The notes: generated by a model from the sequence alone, not told the origin. A DNA stretch of 64,000 bases from Engraulis encrasicolus (GCF_034702125.1 NC_085873.1:53681799-53745798); one strand, 5' to 3'. Positions 11,750 through 23,300 are shown, counted from the stretch's first letter. Numbers and translations are program-made.

Positions 11750-13425
11750 GAGTGTTCAGCATCTTGATCGCTTGGTGCATTGTGCTGCTCGCCAGCCTGG
11801 TGGTACGGGAACGGAGGCGCCTGTACCTCTTTCCAGAGGGCAGGAGGCTGAACAGTTTGTGTGCAGGGTGGCTTGTGTCTTTGATGATCATCAGTGCTTT
11901 CCGGGTGAGGCGTGTGGTGTAAATGTCCTGCAGGGAGGGGAGTGGTACTCCAATGATCTTCTTCGCTGTGTTCACAACACGCTGGAGTGTCTTCCTATTT
12001 TTCTCTCCGTGCAGCTTCCTCCCCACACTGTGATGCAGTTGGACACGACGCTCTCTATGGTCCCTCTGTAGAATGTTGTCATGATGGAGGGTGTAGCACT
12101 TGCCTTCTTTAGTTTGCGCAGGAAGTAGAGACGCTGATGGGCCTTCTTCGCCAGTGATGTAGTGTTGGTGGTCCAAGAGAGGTCGTCGCTGATGTGCACT
12201 CCAAGGAACTTGGTGCTGCTCACTCTCTCCACAGCATCGCCGTCGATGGTCATTGGTGGCAGTTGTTTTTGGACCCTTTGAAAGTTGACAACAATCTCCT
12301 TGGTCTTGTTGACATTCAGCAGGAGGTTGTTGTCTTTGCACCATCTGGCCAGCAGGTCTACTTCTTCTCTGTAGTGAGTCTCATCGCCCTTGGTGATGAG
12401 GCCCACCAGTGTTGTATCATCCGCAAACTTCACTAGATGGTTAGTGCTGTGGGTCGTTGTGCAGTCGTGTGTCAGCAGCGTGAACAGCAGGGGGCTGAGA
12501 ACACAACCTTGCGGAGCCCCCGTGCTCAGGGTCAGGGTGCTTGATGTGTTATTCCCTACCCGTACTGCTTGTGGTCTTTGCATCAGGAAGTCCAGCAGCC
12601 AGTTGCAGAGGGAGGTGCTGAAACCTAGTTTGTCCAGTTTTCTGATGAGTTGTTGTGGTATTATGGTATTGAATGCTGAACTGAAGTCAATGAACAGCAT
12701 TCTCACATATGAGTCTTTATTGTCCAAGTGGGTGAGGGCTGGATGGAGGGCAGAGCAAATTGCATCCTCCGTGGATCGCTTGGCTCGGTATGCAAACTGG
12801 TAGGGGTCCAGGGTGGGGGGTAGGGTGGCTTTGATGTGTGACAGGACTAGCCGTTCGAAGCACTTCATGATTATGGGCGTCAGTGCTACAGGACGGTAGT
12901 CATTGAAGCATGATGGTGATGATTTCTTCGGCACAGGTATGATGGTAGCAGCTTTGAAAAGTGATGGGATGACTGCTTGCTCCAGAGACATGTTAAAGAT
13001 GTCTGTGAAGACATCTTTCAGCTCTTCTGCACAATCCTTCAACACTCGGCCAGGTATGTTGTCTGGGCCAGCTGCTTTGCGTGGGTTGATGGTGGCCAGT
13101 GTCCTCTTCACACTGGCAGAGGACAGGTAAAGGGGTTGATCATGGGGGGGGGGGGGGTTCTGTGGGTGAGTGTCATTTTGAGCTTCAAAGCGGGCAAAGA
13201 AACTGTTCAGGTCGTTTAGCAGAGAGGTGTTGTTGTCACAGCTCCGTGGTGCAGGCTTATAGTCCGTGATGGCCTGTATGCCCTGCCACAGGCTCTGTGC
13301 ATCTCTGCTGTCTTTGAAGTGTGTTGTTATTTTGTCCGAGTATTCCTTTTTTGCTTTCCTGATGCCCTGGGACAGGTTTGCCCTTGCTGTTTTTAGGCCA
13401 GCTACGTCTCCTGCTCTGAAGGCTT
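11750..13425 (-). pseudogene. Reverse transcriptase of the exon-inserted LINE (frameshifted)
   Basis: The region encodes a pre-polymerase segment ([15 protein letters not shown]), then the finger motif [41 protein letters not shown], the catalytic [11 protein letters not shown] and [12 protein letters not shown], then a C-terminal LPSLQDIYTTRLTRKAL and LLPSGKRYRRLRSRT. The main frame is 13111-11972. It is broken from the pre-polymerase part at a run of C near 13145-13160 and from the C-terminal part near 12000. The aspartates of the catalytic box are intact. One break lies in a homopolymer and could be a sequencing error. Confidence 0.88.
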
Positions 13426-13431
13426 GCTCTT

Positions 13432-13468
13432 GGCCAAGTACTTATGCTTACGGCAGTGCTCTAGGAGA
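13432..13468 (-). CDS. dock5: dock5 split exon, 5' part (interrupted by a LINE)
   Basis: These 37 nt complete an Ile codon left by the upstream exon and encode [12 protein letters not shown]. The acceptor is TTGTTTACCAG before 13468. The next codons, Lys-Ser (AAGAGC), are the duplicated target site; beyond them the DNA is LINE, not exon. If transcribed through, the frame continues only eight or so codons (KSKPSEQET) before a TAG inside the element. Removing the insertion gives HKYLAKSGENFV, the expected DOCK5-like sequence. Confidence 0.9.
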
Positions 13469-13547
13469 CTGGTAAACAATAACAACAACACATAGCAGCA
13501 CGTCAACACACATAGCACAACACAACACGATATCATCATGTGAGACC

Positions 13548-13600
13548 AAGTACTTATGCTTTCTGCAGTGCTCTAGGAGACTAGTAAACAATATTTATAG
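13548..13600 (-). repeat. Intronic copy of the split exon's acceptor and start
   Basis: A second version of the exon start, 112 bp upstream in the intron, reads TTGTTTACTAG then TCTCCTAGAGCACTGC and continues to KHKYLV before diverging. The potential exon start is at 13580. Its codons for Arg and Lys differ by a few substitutions from the exon copy. Confidence 0.93.
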
Positions 13601-13770
13601 TATATATACTGTAGGTAGAACCGAAACATTGTGTATTAAAGAAAGCAGCGAACGGTCAGTTCTTTCAAATTGTCTGCTGAGTGACCCATGGGCCATGTTC
13701 GGCGCACCTGTCAGCTGAGGTGTGCAAAAAAAAATCACATAAAGAAATCACATAGAAAAGTTTCCCATAC

Positions 13771-13856
13771 ATTTTCTGGAAGAGGACTTTGTACTGCTCG
13801 TCTCCTCGTCCTCCTTCCACCTCGTGGTCCAGCTTGGTGATGATCTCGTTCTCAAA
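13771..13856 (-). CDS. dock5: dock5 coding exon, 86 nt
   Basis: The exon encodes [20 protein letters not shown] followed by QYKVLFQK and the first two bases of an Ile codon. The acceptor is GTCTAATTCCAG and the donor [27 protein letters not shown] is diagnostic for the DOCK1/DOCK2/DOCK5 group, following the motif FHFTRSFQM of the preceding exon. The upstream intron holds a copy of the exon start. Confidence 0.92.
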
Positions 13857-13913
13857 CTGGAATTAGACACAGAGACATAGAGGCATAAATAATAATAATA
13901 TAATAATAATGTA

Positions 13914-13962
13914 TATATCAAACTGTAATTAGACATAAAGGCATAAATAATAATCAGCACAG
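13914..13962 (-). repeat. Intronic copy of acceptor and first bases of the 86-nt exon
   Basis: The plus-strand phrase tcaaactg(g/t)aattagacat..aaggcataaataataat occurs at the exon edge and again 66 bp upstream in the intron. It keeps TAATTACAG/TTTGA on the sense strand, so a second AG with a weak pyrimidine tract lies before 13922. Only about eight exon bases are included. Confidence 0.8.
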
Positions 13963-13979
13963 TGGTCATTTCTCATTAC

Positions 13980-14917
13980 TCATCAGTAGTGACTCTCTCT
14001 CTTTCTCCATCTCTCACTCTTCTTCTCTCACTCTCCGTCTCTCCCTCTCTCTCTCTTTGTCTCTGTCTCTCTTCAATCTTCTCATTCGCTCTGGTAAAAT
14101 GATCTGAAAACACGTTTTCAACCCCAGTGCTTTTCAGTTTGTATTAATCTGTTCATCAGCACTCTCAACCTTATTTCCCATCCGGAGGGAATTGGCCATG
14201 AGTGAAGAGGAAAGGAGAGAAGAGAAGGGGCCTGGTACAAAACATCTCTCTCTGTCTCTCTATTTATCTCTCTCTCCTTCTAGCTCTCTCTTTCTGTTTT
14301 TCTCTATAGTGTGAGCAGGTACACCACTAACTGTTCAGCTTATAGTTTCTGTATTCTTTGCAGCAGTTATGTAGGCCAGGGCGACCAGACCTCCCCAGAC
14401 AGTGATACATGCACCTGCGATCACCTGGATGAACAGCACAGTACACAGTACACAGTACGCATACCCATATACTATCATCTGGATGAACAGCACAGTAGGC
14501 TACATGGTAAACATATAAAATATACCGGCGCTCACGGTGTGATAACCACCCAATTTGCCAGCTTTGGTGCAAGTGACTGTACAGTAAGTTGCAGTTTGTG
14601 CTGAGACAGAGCCCATTGATCTACACAGGAGAGGAAACCAAGAGGAGCAGGAGGAGGAGGAGGAGGAGGAGGAGGAGGAGGAGGAGGAGGAAGAGGAGAG
14701 AAAATGCAGAAAGGAAATAAAAAAGAAGAAGAGGATGTGGAGTGAGAATACAGACAGGGAGGAATAAAGAAGACATGATGTCAAAGACAACAGCAGGCAG
14801 GTAGGAGGAGAGAGAGAAGGAGGAGGAGGAGAGGCAGGAGAAGAGACAAGAGACTAAGAAAGAGAGCAAGGGGGTGTGAGAGAGAGAGAGAGCGAAAGAG
14901 AAGGAAACAGAGGAAAA

Positions 14918-14973
<56 letters not shown>

Positions 14974-15360
14974 AGGAGCAGCCCACAGTCCACAGCCCAG
15001 TTAAAGGAGGCGTGGTTGGGGGGGGTCGAGCCAAAGTGAAATTGATCACATTCCACTGTGGGGAATAAGAGGGGTGCCTTCACTCTCAATGAGCTTGTGC
15101 CTGACAGACGACTGTACAGTATTAGCCTCTCAACACTACTTTAAAAGAGTGGCCTACTGTACCACTGGGGAGGGGAGAGGGGAGAGGAGACAGAGGGACA
15201 ATAATACAGATGGAGAGGAACAACAGGGAAAGATTTGAGAAGAGAAATACGTGCGTAGCCTAGGTGTGTGTGTGTGTGGGGGGGGTGGGGGAGAGAGAGA
15301 GAGAGAGAGAGAGAGCATTGAGGGAATGAGAGAATGAGAGAATGAGAGATTGAGAGATTG
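13980..15360. repeat. Intron rich in simple repeats
   Basis: Includes CT tracts at 13990-14080 and 14245-14305, a small duplication near 14420-14500 (catctggatgaacagcacag), (GGA)n at 14648-14695, (GA)n at 14922-14972, and GA-rich runs near 15170-15360. No gene is visible; serine-leucine frames are repeat artefacts. Confidence 0.85.
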
Positions 15361-15363
15361 AGT

Positions 15364-16790
15364 CAAGTCAAGTCAAGTCAAAGTTTATTTGTAATGCACT
15401 TTTAAAACAACACAAGCAGCTGACCAAAGTGCTAACAGAAGGGCCTAAGTAAAAAGACTTGAAACAACATAAAGCAACAATTGACAAAAGACGTGGAGAC
15501 AACCATAAAACACATAAAAACACAGGCATTAGTGGATACGATATGAGAAAATAAAAATAAAAATTCTGAAGTCAGTATCAGTAAGAACAGATAGGCCTAT
15601 AGGCCTATAAATGAATGAGCATCACACAGGAGTGTCAATAAAGATGAGGGTTTAAAAAAAAAAAAAAATTGGGCCCAAATGAGATTTAAAAGTCAAGAAT
15701 ATATCAAGGGGAAGTAAAAACTTGGGCATAAATATGGGTCTTAAGATCCGTTTTAAAAACAGCTAAGGAGGGAGCTAGGCGGATGTGAATGGGGAGCTCG
15801 TTCCACAGTTTTGGGCCAACAACTGCAAAGGCCCGGTCCCCTCTACTTTTAAGTCTGGAACGGGGCACCACAAGACACATTTTGTCGGCTGACCTGTTGG
15901 CCCTGGAGTGGCTCTGTAAAGTTAAAAGATCAGCTAGGTAGGGGGGTGCCAGACCGTGTAGGGCTTTAAAAACAAATAAAAGAATCTTAAAATGTATCCT
16001 GTGTCGTACGGGGAGCCAGTGGAGGGCAGCGAGTACAGGTGTGATATGTTCACGCCTCCGTGTCTTGGTCAGAAGACGTGCTGCTGCATTTTGCACAAGT
16101 TGTAGCCGGGTAAGGGAGGCGGAGCTTATGCCGGCGTATAGGGCGTTGCAGTAGTCTAGACGGGACGTGACAAAGGCATGGATAACATTTTCAAAATTTT
16201 TAAAAGATAAAAAAGGTTTAGCCTTGGATAAAAACCTTAGTTGATAAAAACTGGATTTTACGACCATGTTAATTTGTTTCTCCATTTTAAAAAATGGATC
16301 TAGGGTCACACCAAGGTTCTTTGCTTTGTCTTTGACATAGGGTTCAAGAGGGCCTAGGTCAATAGGTGGGGCAGGGGAAGTATTGGGCCGAAACACTAAA
16401 ACTTCAGTCTTACTTTCATTCAAATTTAAAAAGTTAAGGGCCATCCAAGCTTTAATATCCTCAAAGCAGTTAAGAAGGCTGGGGGTCATTTCCTTTAAAA
16501 GGCATGTAAATTTGTGTATCATCAGCGTAGCAGTGGAAAGATACATTGTACTTCCTAAAAATAGACCCAAGGGGAAGCATATATAGGGAGAAGAGTAAGG
16601 GGGCAAGAATGGATCCTTGCGGCACGCCACAGGAGAGAGGTGCAGAGGAGGACACTGAATCCCCCAGACAGACAGAAAAGTGTCTGTCTGTCAGGAAGGA
16701 TTTGAACCATTGAAGGGCTGTGCCTCTGATGCCAACACAGTGTTCCAGGCGTGAGATTAAAATGTCGTGGTCAACCGTATCGAAGAGAGT
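15364..16790 (-). mobile_element. 5'-truncated non-LTR retrotransposon with (TTGAC)n tail
   Basis: On the plus strand it begins with four AAGTC repeats followed by aaagtttatttgtaatgc, the reverse of a LINE 3' end. It carries a polymerase in the minus direction and breaks off at about 16790 inside the FDTVDH motif of the reverse transcriptase, where GA-rich DNA takes over. Its tail resembles that of the element in the dock5 exon, but the polymerase belongs to a different family with YADD. Confidence 0.88.
15704..16790 (-). pseudogene. LINE reverse transcriptase fragment, frameshifted
   Basis: Motifs in order are FDTVDHDILISRLEHCVG, CGVPQGSILAPLLFSLYM, CYADDTQIYMPF, LNLNESKTEVLVFRP, KNLGVTLDPFF, SRLDYCNALYAGI, LVQNAAARLLTKTRR, HITPVLAALHWLPVRHRIHF and KLWNELPIHIRL, ending in KTHIYAQVF. 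The first part (up to about 16560) and the rest are in different frames, with a one-base shift near the YADD box. This polymerase type, with LDYCNALYAG and LHWLPV, is common in teleost LINEs. Probably inactive. Confidence 0.88.
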
Positions 16791-16799
16791 GGATGGTGG

Positions 16800-16959
16800 A
16801 GAGCAGGAGAAAAAAAACAAACAAAGAAAGAGACACATGGTGTCTTGAGGAGAGGAGAGAGCCAGAGAAGAATAGAGGAGCAGAGAGAGGAAAAATCAAA
16901 AGTTGGCAAGGGGGAGAGAAAGAGACAGAGAGAGAGAGAGACAGAGAGAGATGGAGAGG

Positions 16960-16992
<33 letters not shown>

Positions 16993-17105
16993 GGAGAGAG
17001 GGGGGAAGGGAGAGAGAGAGAGAGAGAGAGTTATGGGGTCTAAGGGAGAGAGAGAGAGAGAGGGATGGAGAGTGTGATGGGGTCTGAGGGAGAGGGAGAG
17101 CCACA
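16800..17105. repeat. Purine-rich (GA)n/(GGGA)n tract
   Basis: Mostly GAGAGA with interspersed GG. All frames across it are low complexity. Confidence 0.95.
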
Positions 17106-17254
17106 GGCCAGGCACCTGATTGAACATGGCGGCTGCATGCTGCATCACTTTACACAGAGAGAGACGAGTGCTGAGCTCAGCAGAAGCAGCAGCAGCACAA
17201 ACCACAACATCCCCGGTCCCCCCCCTTTAATATCCCCACGGCCCCCACCAGGGC

Positions 17255-17400
17255 CGCTGACAGCATTGTCCAGGCCTGGGACAAAGTCATCTGAAAGGGC
17301 CCCCATGCAATACATATAATGTAATGAGAACCCAATTCTTGGCCCCCTCTCATCCTGGGCCCGGGACAACATACCCATTTGCCCCCACCTGTCGGCTCCC
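17255..17400. repeat. Dispersed repeat, copy 1 (partner at 42690-42830)
   Basis: The phrases ctgacagc, tcatctga(a/g)agggccccc, taatg..aacccaattct and gggacaac occur in the same order and spacing at both places. About 145 bp is shared at roughly three-quarters identity by eye. It probably represents an old unclassified mobile element. Confidence 0.7.
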
Positions 17401-18693
17401 CAGCCCACTCCTGCTCCAACCCCCCCACTCATATCCCCCACCCCATTCCTTCTCCTTCCACTGCACTACAGCCAGATGGAGCGACCACGGGGCCAGGGTG
17501 GCAGCAAAACAGCTTTGTCAGAACTTAAGACATACGAGGTTAACTTCCCATGAAAGCCTGTGCTGCTTACAGTCCCCTTTCTACAACGCTGTCTGTGTAG
17601 GGAGAGCGCTGTGGAGAGAGAGCCAGAGTGAAAACGCTGCCTGCCTGTGCAGACTAGACCCATTCTCCTGCCTGCTCACGTAAACTACACCCATTCTTCT
17701 TGTCAGGCGCATTTTCTCTCTCATGGCTTTCTAAATGCAATGTCTAGTGCCTTCGGTTTCTAAACCTTATTCTTAGTTTAGTCAGACTTCTGTTCAGACA
17801 GTGCACCAACAAACATATGTATTCCTCTGGAATAATTATTGTTACAAAAATACAAAATTAACCTGTACACTTAATGGCAAAAAGGGTGGCATTCCTCTTG
17901 AATAGAACATTTGTATTAAAATATTGACATTTCCAATTAATATTAATGATTGAAAATATATTCCACATTAGAGTTGTATAAAGTAGAGGTAGAAGTACAA
18001 CACTACGTGGTTTCAAATCATCATACCACAAGTGCTGTATACAATTCTGGTTGTCAAATGTTCCACATTAATAAGGTGTGATATCAGTATGCTTAACTCA
18101 TTGGCTGCCTTAGCCGTCGAATGACGTCATTTCGAATAGTGACGCCCCCTGCCTTCGACGTCGTTCGCCGATAATTGCGTTTTTTTACAGCCACGCCTTG
18201 AGGACGGTCTGACCTATGTTGTGTATTAATTTCACGCCTCTAGTCATGTTCTAACTATTCCTGTAGGTGGCAGAAGTGTCCTTAGGAACAGTCAGGGCAG
18301 GGCATTAGCTCACATCAAGAGGAAATGTCAAGACAAAAACATCCCTTTTTACTATTATAATCTCAAAAGTAGCATAGCAAAATCATTTTTGAAAGTAAAG
18401 CACCTGTGACAGTAGTCTACTTTCTTGCCCTCTGATTTTAACACAGGTATTCTACTGATTTTAGTGTCCGAGCCTGACAAAAAAAAAACTTCCTCTCATG
18501 ACCAAAATACACCCCCCTGTTGCCATCTAGCTAGTAGGCATTGTAACTAGCTTGCCCAAAATATACCATGTTCAACCAGAGATGATCTGTGTGGCAACTG
18601 TTTCATTTTGGATAGTGTGATCAGCCTACACAACATCAGGATGATGCGTACAAAAGATCATCTAACAGGAAAATGCATGGGAGTAGTGGTCAC

Positions 18694-19965
18694 TAGTGAT
18701 GGGCAAATGAGGCTTCCTGAACCAATGAGGCTTTCAGGCAAAAAGGTTCGAAGCATTCGAAGCATTTTTCGAAGCCTCATTTCTCACTGGCGCCATCTGG
18801 TGTGCAATGAAATGATACGGCAGGCATTGATTTCATAAAAAAAATTCTTGTGTCTTATTTGTATTCGTTCCGTTTCAATAAATGTGATGGGGTGTGTGTA
18901 TGGAATTAATGACTCGTGATTGTGGAACACTCAAATCAAGTTTAACGCTGACCCATGTGTTATCGTGGAAGTGAGAGAGAGCATCATTTTGTGGAGGTCG
19001 GCGCGCGACCGGGAGTGGGCCATAAACGCAACAGCAGCCAATTAAACCGGAAAGAAATATAATGAATAGAGTCACATTATAGGCCTATGAACGAAATGTA
19101 GGTCTAATTCAAGAGATTCTAACAAATATCAGTTATCCACTAGGCCTATTCGAACTCACAATGATAAAGGTAGCATTCTGCCGCCTTCACCACTAGGCCA
19201 GGCTCACAGATAATTTCATTGTTTATTTGGTCAGCTTTGACAGAAGGCTACCCTGCGAAATTAATTTTTTTAATTGATCATCACACTGCTACCACGAGGA
19301 TTTGAACCAATGATCATGAGAATTCAGGTCGGACAGTTTAACCACTGCGCCAGCCATGTGACTTTTTACATGGCAGAGCTGAGTTTCCTTGTTGAAGTCA
19401 AGATGACACAACTTGTAAAGCCCATTAAAACCCGCACAAAAACCATTAAAATAGGCTAAATAAAATATGTCTGCACTCTTATTTAGCTATAAAGTTGAGT
19501 AGGACTACTAATAATTGCTGACAGAACTGCTGTCTCGTTTATGGTAGCTTAGCTCAAGGTAGGCCTAGAACTAAAACAATTTTCCACCACGTCTTCGGGA
19601 GCGTCTCACTTTGAAAATCTACATCAAAAGGGAATTGCATATCATATTTGGACATTTGGGTCAATCTACGGCATGAGCTGAATTTATTGTATAGTGGAAC
19701 CAAATCAAAGTCACTACATATCCAGTCTCAACATTCACACAACAAACGCAATCTGAAAACTTGACAAGTGCTCCGAGGCGCAGAAAACTTGTTTGGGTAG
19801 CGGCGCGCAATGACACGTCCACGCGCTTCGCAAAATGTGAAGCCTCATCTGGCATTGTCACGTGGTATTTCTTGACGTCAAACGCCTCGAAGCGAGGCTT
19901 CAGATTTTGCGCCTACTTTTGCTCGAAGCACGCTTCGAAGCCTCGCTTCAAATTTCCCATCACTA
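18694..19965. mobile_element. Non-autonomous hAT element, 1272 bp
   Basis: Terminal inverted repeats are TAGTGATGGGCAAA and TTTCCCATCACTA. A perfect 8-bp target duplication, GTGGTCAC, lies at 18686-18693 and 19966-19973. Eight-bp duplications and TAGNG-type ends fit hAT. Subterminal regions are rich in TTCGAAGC-type words (tcgaagcattcgaagc, gcttcgaagcctcgcttc). No transposase frame. It sits inside the piggyBac-like element. Confidence 0.88.
19145..19360 (-). repeat. Two tRNA-like modules with pol III A and B boxes inside the hAT element
   Basis: On the minus strand, TGGCGCAGTGG (19342-19352) is followed 33 nt later by GGTTCAAATCC (19298-19308). A second TGGCCTAGTGG (19190-19200) is followed 33 nt later by a weaker GTTCGAA (19149-19156). 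These match internal A-box and B-box promoter consensus with tRNA-like spacing. Whether they fold as tRNAs or are tRNA-derived SINE heads is not settled; the second lacks a perfect B box. Confidence 0.6.
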
Positions 19966-21079
19966 GTGGTCACCTCAGTTGGGAATGTTTGGCTATTGTT
20001 TGCTACGCTAGCTAGCTAGCACGAAATCGCTAACAACTTACAACTAAGCCTAAATAAAGGAGCCTTGGTAAGTCAACTATTTTTACTCATTCTACAGTTG
20101 CAGTTATGGATTTGTATAGTATGATCAGCTTACTGTATCATCAAAAAGACAGGGGGGTTGCAGATTCTTGGAACAGTAGGTTAGCCTTTGTGTCTGGTCA
20201 GATACATTCAGCTCACATGAGAAAGCATTGCACTTAGCCTCAGACCAGCTAGCCTTCCCCACTCCAATCGGCTTGTGAAATGTTGGATATGTGATCAGTA
20301 CTTTATCAAAAGAAAATTCATTGAACAATATATGGCAAGATCACTATATCAGAAACATGATGACAGTAATCATCAATCTGCAAATTGTCCGCTCTGCCAA
20401 AGAAGCAGCAGTAAGCTAAGTTGTGCTGCCAGCCTGCCTCCCAGTTCACACGGTACAGGAGGAAACACATCAGCTGTGATTTGTTCCTCAACTAGAGGAC
20501 TAGCTAAACAGAGGGACTATGAGACAGTATTTCTGTGAGTTTAGTATTTCACATGAGTTACATGCACCTGCTGTCATGATCCATTGTGCGCGCCAGCAAC
20601 AAACCAAAACACTCTTGTTTTCAAGCCCACCCCGTTATATTTCAGTACATTATTAGGTTGAAAAGACCATACAAACGATCTTTTGTTCTGGCTACAGATG
20701 ACAGGAGACTCTGTAATAGCATCTGATAGGTTTGGAGTTGTTAGGACGGTGTCATTATGAGCAAAAACACTTGCAATTGTAGGTCAACTTGAAATGGCGT
20801 TTTCTCAGCTTTTTGGCTAGAAAGCAGCATTTTGGCGAATTCCACTTATTTTCAACAGATGATTATGAAAGAACGGAAAGGGGTAGAGAGGCACCGTTTT
20901 TTTCTGATGACAGATGAGCGTCTAATCTGTGTTTTGATAGGTATGGTGTTGATATAGACACAGAACTCAATTTTCTGTGAGCCTCCAAAAAACACCCAAA
21001 ATGCTGAAAAATCTCTGGCACTCTGGGTTACTCTTTTATGAAAATGGCTGGCAGCCAATGAGTTAAAGAATGTTCGTAC

Positions 21080-21228
21080 CATCTGGAAGCTGCGTGTGAA
21101 GTGGAATTCGCACTGCATCATGTCGAAGAAGATGGGGATGGTGGCCTTGCGCAGCTCGATCTCCGGCACCAGCGTCATCTCCAGGATCGGACCAACCATC
21201 TCTGGTATGAACTTGATCTTGTGGGGAC
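21080..21228 (-). CDS. dock5: dock5 coding exon, 149 nt
   Basis: The exon completes a Gly codon and encodes [38 protein letters not shown] and [11 protein letters not shown], a block nearly invariant in DOCK1/2/5. The acceptor is GTATCTGTAG before 21228 and the donor CAGATG/GTACGA after 21080. It follows MWYNLG of the exon at 23301-23359 and precedes [10 protein letters not shown] at 13856. A piggyBac-like element begins 18 bp into the downstream intron, and a copy of the acceptor region lies 165 bp upstream. Confidence 0.93.
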
Positions 21229-21329
21229 CTACAGATACAAGTACAACAGAACATGCATTCATATGGGGAGAAATAATTTGAAATACTATTTTTTTTATTC
21301 TATTCATTGATAGTCATGACTGTGCGTAG

Positions 21330-22290
21330 TTCATATACACACAGTACAATACAACATGTATTTATATAGCACAATATATGATCTTGTGGGGACCTACAAA
21401 TACAACACAGTACAGTACAACATGCTTTTATATAGCACAACTAAGTTGACTTTAAGTACTTTCACACAAACGCATGCACAAATACACTCACGCACATGCA
21501 CACGCACACGCACGCACACACACGCACACACACACACGCTCCGGAGGCAGTACAAACACACAAAGATGAATTGAGGCTTACACATCTCAAAGGCACCCTT
21601 TGTACAAAATAAAGAAAACATTTCAACTAGGAACAATAATGGCCATCACTCTAGATATAACTTGGCAACTTGTTTTGTGGTAAGACGACTAACCTTGAAG
21701 GATTGTGTTTTTCAAACATGTTTTTCAAACAGATACAATACAGTCCAATACAAAATCTATTTATATAGCACAATATCACAACTATGAAGTTGACTCAAAG
21801 TGCTTTGAGTGCTTTGCCTCACAAGCTCCGGAGGCTGGTGTACGGCGCCAATTGACCAGAGTTCATGTGAGACAGTGCACACATACACAAAGGTCAATTG
21901 AGAGAGACTACACATCTCAAAAACGCCCTTTGTTCAAAATAAAGAAAACATTTAAACGCCAACGAGGATCAACAATGGCCATCACTCTTAGATATAATAG
22001 GCAAGTACCACAAACACTTGTTTTGTGTTAAGGCGACTAACCTTGGGGGATTGTGTTTTTCAAACATTGAAATATTTCAAAGATAACAACGAACAATAAC
22101 TGGCATCATTCTTTAGTCATGTTGCCCTTAACTGAAGTAGGCAAGTACCACAAATACTATGTGGTAAGGAGACTACAGCTTCGGGATTGTGTATTTCAAC
22201 CACACTGCCATGGTTTATATACAGTTGTGGGATTGTGTATTTCAACCACACCGTCATGGTTTATATACAGTTGTGGGAATGTGTATTTGT
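21330..22290. repeat. Cluster of diverged tandem duplications of about 330 bp
   Basis: Segments with tttatatagcacaa, agttgactttaa/agttgactcaaag, gctccggaggc, tacacatctcaaa, ccctttgt(a/t)caaaataaag, aacatttcaac/aacatttaaac, atggccatcactct and cgactaaccttg recur in order around 21420-21720 and 21745-22070. A third partial copy runs to 22190, and a 58-bp duplication (gggattgtgtatttcaacca) lies at 22180-22290. Confidence 0.88.
21376..21415 (-). repeat. Intronic copy of the acceptor and start of the 149-nt exon
   Basis: The phrase tgatcttgtggggacctaca(g/a)atacaa is found at the exon edge (21214-21240) and again at 21379-21405. A second potential exon start is at 21393, preceded by TGTATTTGTAG. 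The interval between includes tttatatagcacaa-type words that also repeat. Confidence 0.9.
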
Positions 22291-22677
22291 GATAGTTAGT
22301 ACTAGTGTGGAATGAGATTATTATGGCAAGGCACATTTCAGGGCAAGGCAGTTCAACCAGCATCACACAATTAAAAAGATGTAAAAAACATAGGTGTGTT
22401 TTTTTCTTAAAGAATTTGAAAGAATACTTTTCGATTCTATTCATAGATAGAGTCATTGATGAGCATGACTGTGCATAGTTCATAGTGGTTTCCGGGTGAT
22501 GATGTGCCACTTAACAGGAAAAGCACCTTAGCTAAAAAAAAGATGTCGAACAGCACTGCCTTAAATTAACCACCCAGGTGAAGAGGCAGCTGCAACACCC
22601 TGGAGTGAGCCGTGCTCTACCTAACCCAATTTAGATGGAGATTTCACATTACGTAGACAAGCCTCATCCAGGGAAGA

Positions 22678-22806
22678 CAGGAGAGGAGAGGAGAGGAGAG
22701 GAGAGGAGAGGAGAGGAGAGGAGAGGAGAGGAGAGGAGAGGAGAGGAGAGGAGTGGAGAGGAGGGGAGAGGAGAGGAGAGGAGAGGAGAGGAGAGGAGAG
22801 GAGAAT
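22678..22806. repeat. (GAGAG)n pentanucleotide tract, 130 bp
   Basis: Nearly perfect gagag repeat, of the same kind as 1170-1605. Confidence 0.97.
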
Positions 22807-23300
22807 AGACCGGCCCCTTGTTCTCTCTCTCCCCGCCCCGTGTCATGTATGCATGTGACAGGCTCCAACCCAGGTGGTCCCCTCGCCTCTCCCCCAGTTT
22901 AGTGGTGTCACCGCTGGCTGCTCTGTTCTCCTCCCCCCATCACACCAATTAACACCCAGAGCAGCAGCCCTATATTTAGCAAGTTCATTTGAATTCTCAC
23001 AAAGACAAAAAGAAATGGAGGAGATCACAGCTGACTGGATAATAAAAGAAACACAAACTGTCTTCAGTGAGTGTGTGTGAGAGTGAGAGTTTTTTTGGCG
23101 ACAAGGCGGTAATTTTCATCAACCATCTGTGATCGTAGGTTAAAAAAAGGAAGAGAGTTGGAAGGAAGAGAGTTGGAGGGAAGAGAGTTATAAGAAAACA
23201 AGATAATGAGGAAAGGAGAAAGGTACTTAGGAGCACAAACATCACAGATGGCAGAGAAGACTGTGTGAGAGGAAAGCAAAGCAGCATGGCTGTCACTTAC

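Larger units (their letters stand above)
18097..21062. mobile_element. piggyBac-like element (TTAA target duplication) with nested hAT
   Basis: The ends are CTCATTGGCTGCC and its inverse GGCAGCCAATGAG, each flanked by TTAA (18093-18096 and 21063-21066). TTAA duplication is typical of piggyBac and also of Kolobok. No transposase frame is present, so it is non-autonomous. About 1.7 kb remains once the nested hAT element is removed. The right end lies 17 bp inside a dock5 intron from the donor of the exon at 21080-21228. Confidence 0.75.
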
